Part shown: positions 59,842 to 64,000 of the stretch, in pieces | Layout of the letters: the number at the start of each line of letters is the position of its first letter | How positions within the stretch are numbered: the first letter of the stretch is position 1 | Source: Rhipicephalus microplus | Taxonomy: Eukaryota > Arthropoda > Arachnida > Ixodida > Ixodidae | NCBI RefSeq assembly: GCF_043290135.1 | Contig: NC_134700.1 | Location: 236,085,088 to 236,149,087 of the forward strand | Reading direction: 5' to 3' | DNA length: 64,000 bases | The notes under the pieces: model-generated | Told to the model about the DNA's origin: nothing | Seen by the model: the letters and a program-made list of their open reading frames with translations, nothing else | Database searches by the model: none | Position numbers and translations under genes: made by a program

Positions 59842-59896
59842 CTACTACTACTACTACTACTACTATTACTACTACTACTACTAATAATAATAATAA
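59842..59896. repeat. (CTA)n / (TAA)n microsatellite
   Basis: Trinucleotide tract between the Ruka copy and the end of repeat copy B; the unit changes from CTA to TAA toward the right. Confidence 0.95.
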
Positions 59897-60785
59897 ATGC
59901 GAGGCAATTCTTAGCGAACTTCGGCGACTTTGAGCGTACTTATCTAGCCGCTTGAGTTTGGGTGCTTTTCTGGTCACCCTCATAACTTGGCGTGAACTGA
60001 AAACAGCATGAGAGGGTAAGATGATTTGACGAATATGATGCGCTGGTCAAGACATCAATAATCATCACATTCTCGTCGCGTACGTCGTCAAACACTTCCC
60101 GCCAGACAGTGGCACATACCCACGGGCGAGCATGCTCCACTGATATGCGTGTATGTACCACAGGTGATTGACAACTAGTATTTACCGAGGAACGATCAGA
60201 ACACACATGGGCAATTTTAACGCGCGAGCGTTAAGAAATACCTGACATCGGTAGCGTCAACCCGACGAATGCAAAGAATAAATGTCAGGGTCCCAGCTGA
60301 AATCTAACCCAAGCCTTCTGCGTGGCAATAAAGCAATTTACTACAGAGCTACACCAGGTCTTGAAACTACTTCTCAAAAAGATTCTTCGTGAAACGTCAA
60401 TAGTGGTTGGAGTGCTGCCTACCCAATTTTATAAACATTACACATGTACTCCTTTGACACAACCGTCACATCGGGTTAACGTCAATTATGGTTAGTTGAA
60501 ATGCTCTGAAGTATTTATGCAGCAGTGTCCAGGGCCAGCATCCTCGTGGGCATCATATCATATCAGCATCTGGTGTTGGTAATAAGCAAGCTCCAGTTGT
60601 CATCGTTGCACAAGTGCAAACAGCTGGTTATATAAACATCGGCAACTCTTCAACATGTGTCCTTGGGTGCAACATTTGTGCATATATTTAGCGTCACTTC
60701 ATTGCGTCTCGCTCAATAAAGAATTGCAACACGATCACCTTCCCTCTACATGCTTCGCATAACGTTGATTCCCAGGTAAGTTGGA
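59888..60785 (-). mobile_element. GATA-cored ~0.9-kb repeat, copy B
   Basis: The left end AAATGCGAGGCAATTCTTAGCGAACTTCGGCGACTTTGAGCGTA-CTTATCTAGCCGC is the reverse complement of the family end seen at 13497-13540, with the GATA tract reduced to one and a half units. A body with PWVCATVWREVFDDV-like codons on the minus strand is shared with copy A. The tRNA-Gly-like block lies at about 60373-60305. The right half (60380-60780) ends AATAAAGAATTGCAACACGATCACCTTCCCTC-TACATGCTTCGCATAACG. The whole length is collinear with copy A. It encodes no intact protein. Confidence 0.65.
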
Positions 60786-61709
60786 ACTGCCGATTTTTTC
60801 GTTATTTAGTATTATTATGTTTTCTCGAATACGTTTTACGATATACAACCATATCAGCCTACTTGAGTTAGCTCAGAAGCTCGACTACATCCAGACATTT
60901 TTCCTGTATAGCGAAAACGACATTGCCAGTCGAGGTTTCATGTGTGTGCCAAATACCCGAAAGTTAATTAAGAAGTCTTGCTTTAGCCGATTTCTGGGCC
61001 TTAAGCAGAGTAAGGCACCAACCTAGAGAAACCTGTTTTGAGCTCCAGTGTTTGTGTCTTTGAGAACGTACAGTTAAGGCTCTTACTCAAAGCCTCATAG
61101 AGGTTCCGTGGGCAAATACCCTCTTGAGGAGCTAATTTAGGCACTCTTTTGCAATAGTAAACTTTCGAGATGTGGCTTCGCGCTGGCAATATGTGTTGGA
61201 GAAGTAGCTAAGTGTAGCATAATAGGGTAATGTACTCTACGGGCTGAGAATGCGTCTGTCCTCTGAATCACTAACTTGATAGGGTATTGCGAAAAGGCTT
61301 AAGAAAACAAACGAAGGGTAGACTTTGCGAAAACTCTTCACTCCATCTTCTTCTCGACCTGATTAGGCAGGCAGGCTTTGCACACATAAACACAAAGAGG
61401 GCCAGTGGAATCTCGCCGGGCTACGCAGACGCAGAAACCAAACTGAAGAGAGTCAGTTCGTTGGGATAAACAATCCGGAGTGCCCGCGAACATTCTGATT
61501 ATCTGCACACTCTTTTCACACTATTAATGGGTAAAAAATGTTTTTTTTTAAACCAAGTGCTCCCTACATTCCGCTTCCACGTGCTCATGTCGAACCGCAC
61601 GATCAGTTTTAATCACTCTCTTCAGATAGAACATTCCTACAAATAAAAAAATGACGTCATCTTCGCACTATAATGGTGCCAAGACTTACGGAACAGAAAA
61701 GCTGGGCGG
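60786..61709. other. stretch without supported features
   Basis: Frame 60781-61026 has no motif. Confidence 0.4.
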
Positions 61710-62095
61710 CCTTTCTTCTTCTTCTTTTTTTCTCCCTTTTTTGTCTCTTTTTTTCATCGGTTTTTGTATCAGTTTTCTGTGTTTTGTTCTTATTTTTTCT
61801 TTCTCTTTCTCGCGCTGTCTTAAAGGGTCCCCCTGCTTTTTTCTTTCTTCATTCGATTCCCTTTGTCACTCTTTTATTCTTCCTATCTTGCTTTCGCTTT
61901 GTTCTTTCTCTCACGTCTGTATTTTTTATACATCTCTCTTTTTCTTGCTATGTTTTTCTGCACCTTTATATCTTTTTATGTCTTTATTCCTTTATTTCAC
62001 TTTATTTCTCTCTTCCTCACTTTTTCTATCTCTTTATTTTCCTCTGTTTGTTTCTATTACTTTCTCTCGTTTTTCACGTGTTTATTTTCGTTAAA
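61710..62095. repeat. polypyrimidine tract (plus strand)
   Basis: Almost 400 bp of T/C-rich sequence (TTTCTT, TCTTTT, CTTTAT words). The 147- and 160-codon Phe/Ser/Leu-rich open frames in it are its translation and not genes. Confidence 0.9.
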
Positions 62096-63320
62096 CACTC
62101 GCTCCTGTACACTGAAGTGGAGCTTGCCAAATTCCTTAGGCGCATACCCACTTGAGAAGTTTTCTGGGGACACTGCTCAAACTACGGCGAGCTACAGCAG
62201 CCTGGTCGCATAGGTTGTGTAGTTTAACAAAACAAACAATACAATTTACTGCAGTCAGCTGTAAGGCGCACATTCGCTTCATCCTGTTCATTTCACCTTT
62301 ATATTCCTCTCACCTCGCTGTATTTTCAGCACATGGCAGCCAACCATGGTCGGCTTGGTTAACTGGTTAACTTTTATTCCTACAGCCTTTCTGTCTCACT
62401 TTTTCGAATCAAATTTACATGACTCAATTTTTTTTTTCGCTTTCCTTTTGAAAACTTCCTCCACCTAACCACCCTGATTACCACTTAATCTGCTGCATCA
62501 TTCTCAGTTCACAACTGCACTGTTTTTTTTTCTTGAAGAAGCCACCGCATTGCTGAAACACCAGTAGAGCGGACAAGCGGTGGAAACTCAGCCATCAGTT
62601 ATGCAGCCTTCGAGGGGAACTGCGCACTTCCACGTTAATTATGGAAGCGTCTGCGAACCTATTTAAATCTGGAAACCGGCAACCAGTGTTCTCTTTCTTT
62701 CTCTCTCGTTTCTTCGCTAAGTTCCCGCACCATTGAGCGTGCGAGTGACATGGATGAAAGCGTCGTGAACATCACTCATGTGAATTAGAGGATGCAAGGG
62801 CCGAATCTCAAGCATACGGCGACAGCATAGCAGTGAACCGTATGCGCACAGCGCCATAAAAATTGGCGCGTACTGCAAGTTTATCTAATCTGCGCATTCA
62901 TCCATCTTCGGCGTCGTAGTTCTGTGCGCTAAATTTTCAGCTTGTTTGTTCTTTCTTGTTTTTTCAAAGTAGAGCGCACCACGCAAATCTTTTTTTTAAA
63001 ACTGTGGTCTACATAAGCGATCAACATAACCCAAGCTGCTTGGCGAAACCGAGCACCTGCATTAAATTAAGTAATCAACGCGGATTTAGGAGAATCATTG
63101 CAGGAAAATCTGAATAGAAGAAATAAAAAAAGATCAAGCAAGTTCAGCCATGAACAACATGTGTGAGTGGCGCAGTGTTAAGTGCTAGGCATTTTTAAAC
63201 GACGTACAAAATTTTCCTGCTGTTTTTTTTAAAAATAAAATACGTCTGAAAGGTTCTGTAGTGCTTTTTTTCCTTCCACGCCCGAAAGCATGCACTTTGT
63301 GTCGTTGGAATGTTTTCTTA
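62096..63320. other. 1.2 kb without supported features
   Basis: A TATTTAAAT word lies at about 62661, upstream of a T/C-rich stretch. No gene can be supported. Confidence 0.35.
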
Positions 63321-63334
63321 CTTTAAAAACATTT

Positions 63335-63485
63335 GATTCATTGATTTGTGGGGTTTAACGTCCCAAAACCACCATATGATTATTAGAGACGCCGTAGTGG
63401 AGGGCTCCGGAAATTTTGACCACCTGGGGTTCTTTAACGTGCACCCAAATCTGAGCCCACGGGCCTACGACATTTCCGCCTCCAT
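63335..63485 (-). mobile_element. Ruka: Ruka-type SINE, 5'-truncated, 14-15-bp TSD
   Basis: The minus-strand 3' part of Ruka ends at GATGGAGGCGGAAATGTCG, just past the missing tRNA head. CTTTAAAAACATTT (63321-63334) and CTTTAAAAAACATTT (63486-63500) flank it as a target-site duplication. The body is nearly identical to the youngest copies. Confidence 0.93.
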
Positions 63486-63630
63486 CTTTAAAAAACATTT
63501 AAACACCAGCACTCGGAGTCTAATGCAACTGATACGTGCCTCATTTTCTAATCGTATATAACATAAAACTTCTTTCTCCAAATTCTCCCATAACTTGGTT
63601 TCCAAGGCTGGCCTCGTTAAGGAATTGATA

Positions 63631-63653
63631 CTGTGTATATATATATATATATA
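63631..63653. repeat. short (TA)n tract
   Basis: TGTATATATATATATATATACA, self-complementary. Confidence 0.9.
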
Positions 63654-64000
63654 CACTGTAGAAATGAGAGGCTGCCACAGAATTCTACAAGATGAGGTAT
63701 AGTGAAGGCGAAAATGACACTAATATTCTCCAAAACATGGTGCAATCATTGGCCACATGTTATGGTCGAAGACGAAGGCAGCCGTTGTATCCGCCTTAAA
63801 TCAATGGACGGACCATGTTCAGGAATAGCAGTCACGTACCGCTGAGCTCTGTAGCTGATATCGAAGGCAGTTAGCTGCGGTAGCTTCCCTCTGTATACTG
63901 CGGCAGCTACTTCTTCAGGATTACACGACTTTGCTCTTGAGGCATTAAGTGCGTACGAATGATCAGGGAGGCACACATTGGGTACTGCTCTCGCGAATAG
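63654..64000. other. window end, no supported feature
   Basis: The 76-codon minus frame (63746-63976) has no recognisable motif. Confidence 0.35.

Noticed and set aside
61651..62155. Open frames of 147 and 160 codons
   Set aside because: They translate a T/C-rich low-complexity tract into Phe/Ser/Leu runs; overlapping frames are all open, as expected for such composition.

Overview
The window reads as intergenic or intronic DNA of an arthropod nuclear genome, most probably a metastriate hard tick (Rhipicephalus-like). The main reason is eight copies of a tRNA-headed SINE that I recognise as Ruka, described from Rhipicephalus. The other recognisable content also fits: Tc1-like, Penelope-like, Ty3/gypsy and APE-type LINE remains, long GATA, TA and TAA microsatellites, and no bacterial-style packed genes. 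I found no convincing host protein-coding gene, rRNA, CRISPR array or intact cellular tRNA. Most of the longer open frames are low-complexity translations, shadows of repeats, or chance frames.

Layout. Positions 1-1240 hold a tRNA-like SINE and the 3' part of a LINE with a TGA/CGA microsatellite tail. About 1440-2320 and 6600-7060 are GC-rich, with short direct repeats. Positions 7100-10290 are a minus-strand, decayed non-LTR retrotransposon that keeps a gag-like ORF1, an AP-endonuclease and the very start of the RT, and ends in a CAT tail. Positions 11876-13540 join a GTAACG-rich repeat, a polyadenylated LINE 3' end, a tandem array of about 146 bp per unit, and a 160-bp GATA tract. Positions 17480-18860 hold Penelope-like material: a GIY-YIG endonuclease and two convergent hammerhead-ribozyme-like motifs on either side of a TA tract. 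Positions 22650-24142 are a broken Tc1-like transposase with a LINE fragment inserted in it.

Positions 30182-31375, 53505-54435 and 59888-60785 carry three diverged copies of one ~0.9-kb repeat family, which I could assemble only by comparing the copies with one another. It has a tRNA-Gly-like block, a GATA tract of variable length, and a short ATGC/GCAT hairpin near each end. Positions 34885-35780 are a Ty3/gypsy integrase remnant. Two fold-back (MITE-like) elements lie at 36128-36505 and 42920-43310; the second is split by a Ruka SINE. Positions 46676-48320 hold a TAA-tailed LINE end and a very degenerate satellite of about 110-140 bp per unit built on TTAAGCTAATC-like words.

How the parts work together. 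Nothing here forms a pathway. The window is a record of transposition: LINE machinery mobilising SINEs (four Ruka copies keep clear target-site duplications, two of them 5'-truncated), DNA transposons used as landing sites, and microsatellites growing from element tails. The best candidates for something under-described are the GATA-cored ~0.9-kb family, the convergent hammerhead-like motifs, and the degenerate satellite. Long stretches (about 4.3-6.6, 13.5-17.4, 24.2-28.5, 54.5-59.6 kb) are AT-rich and hold nothing I can support.
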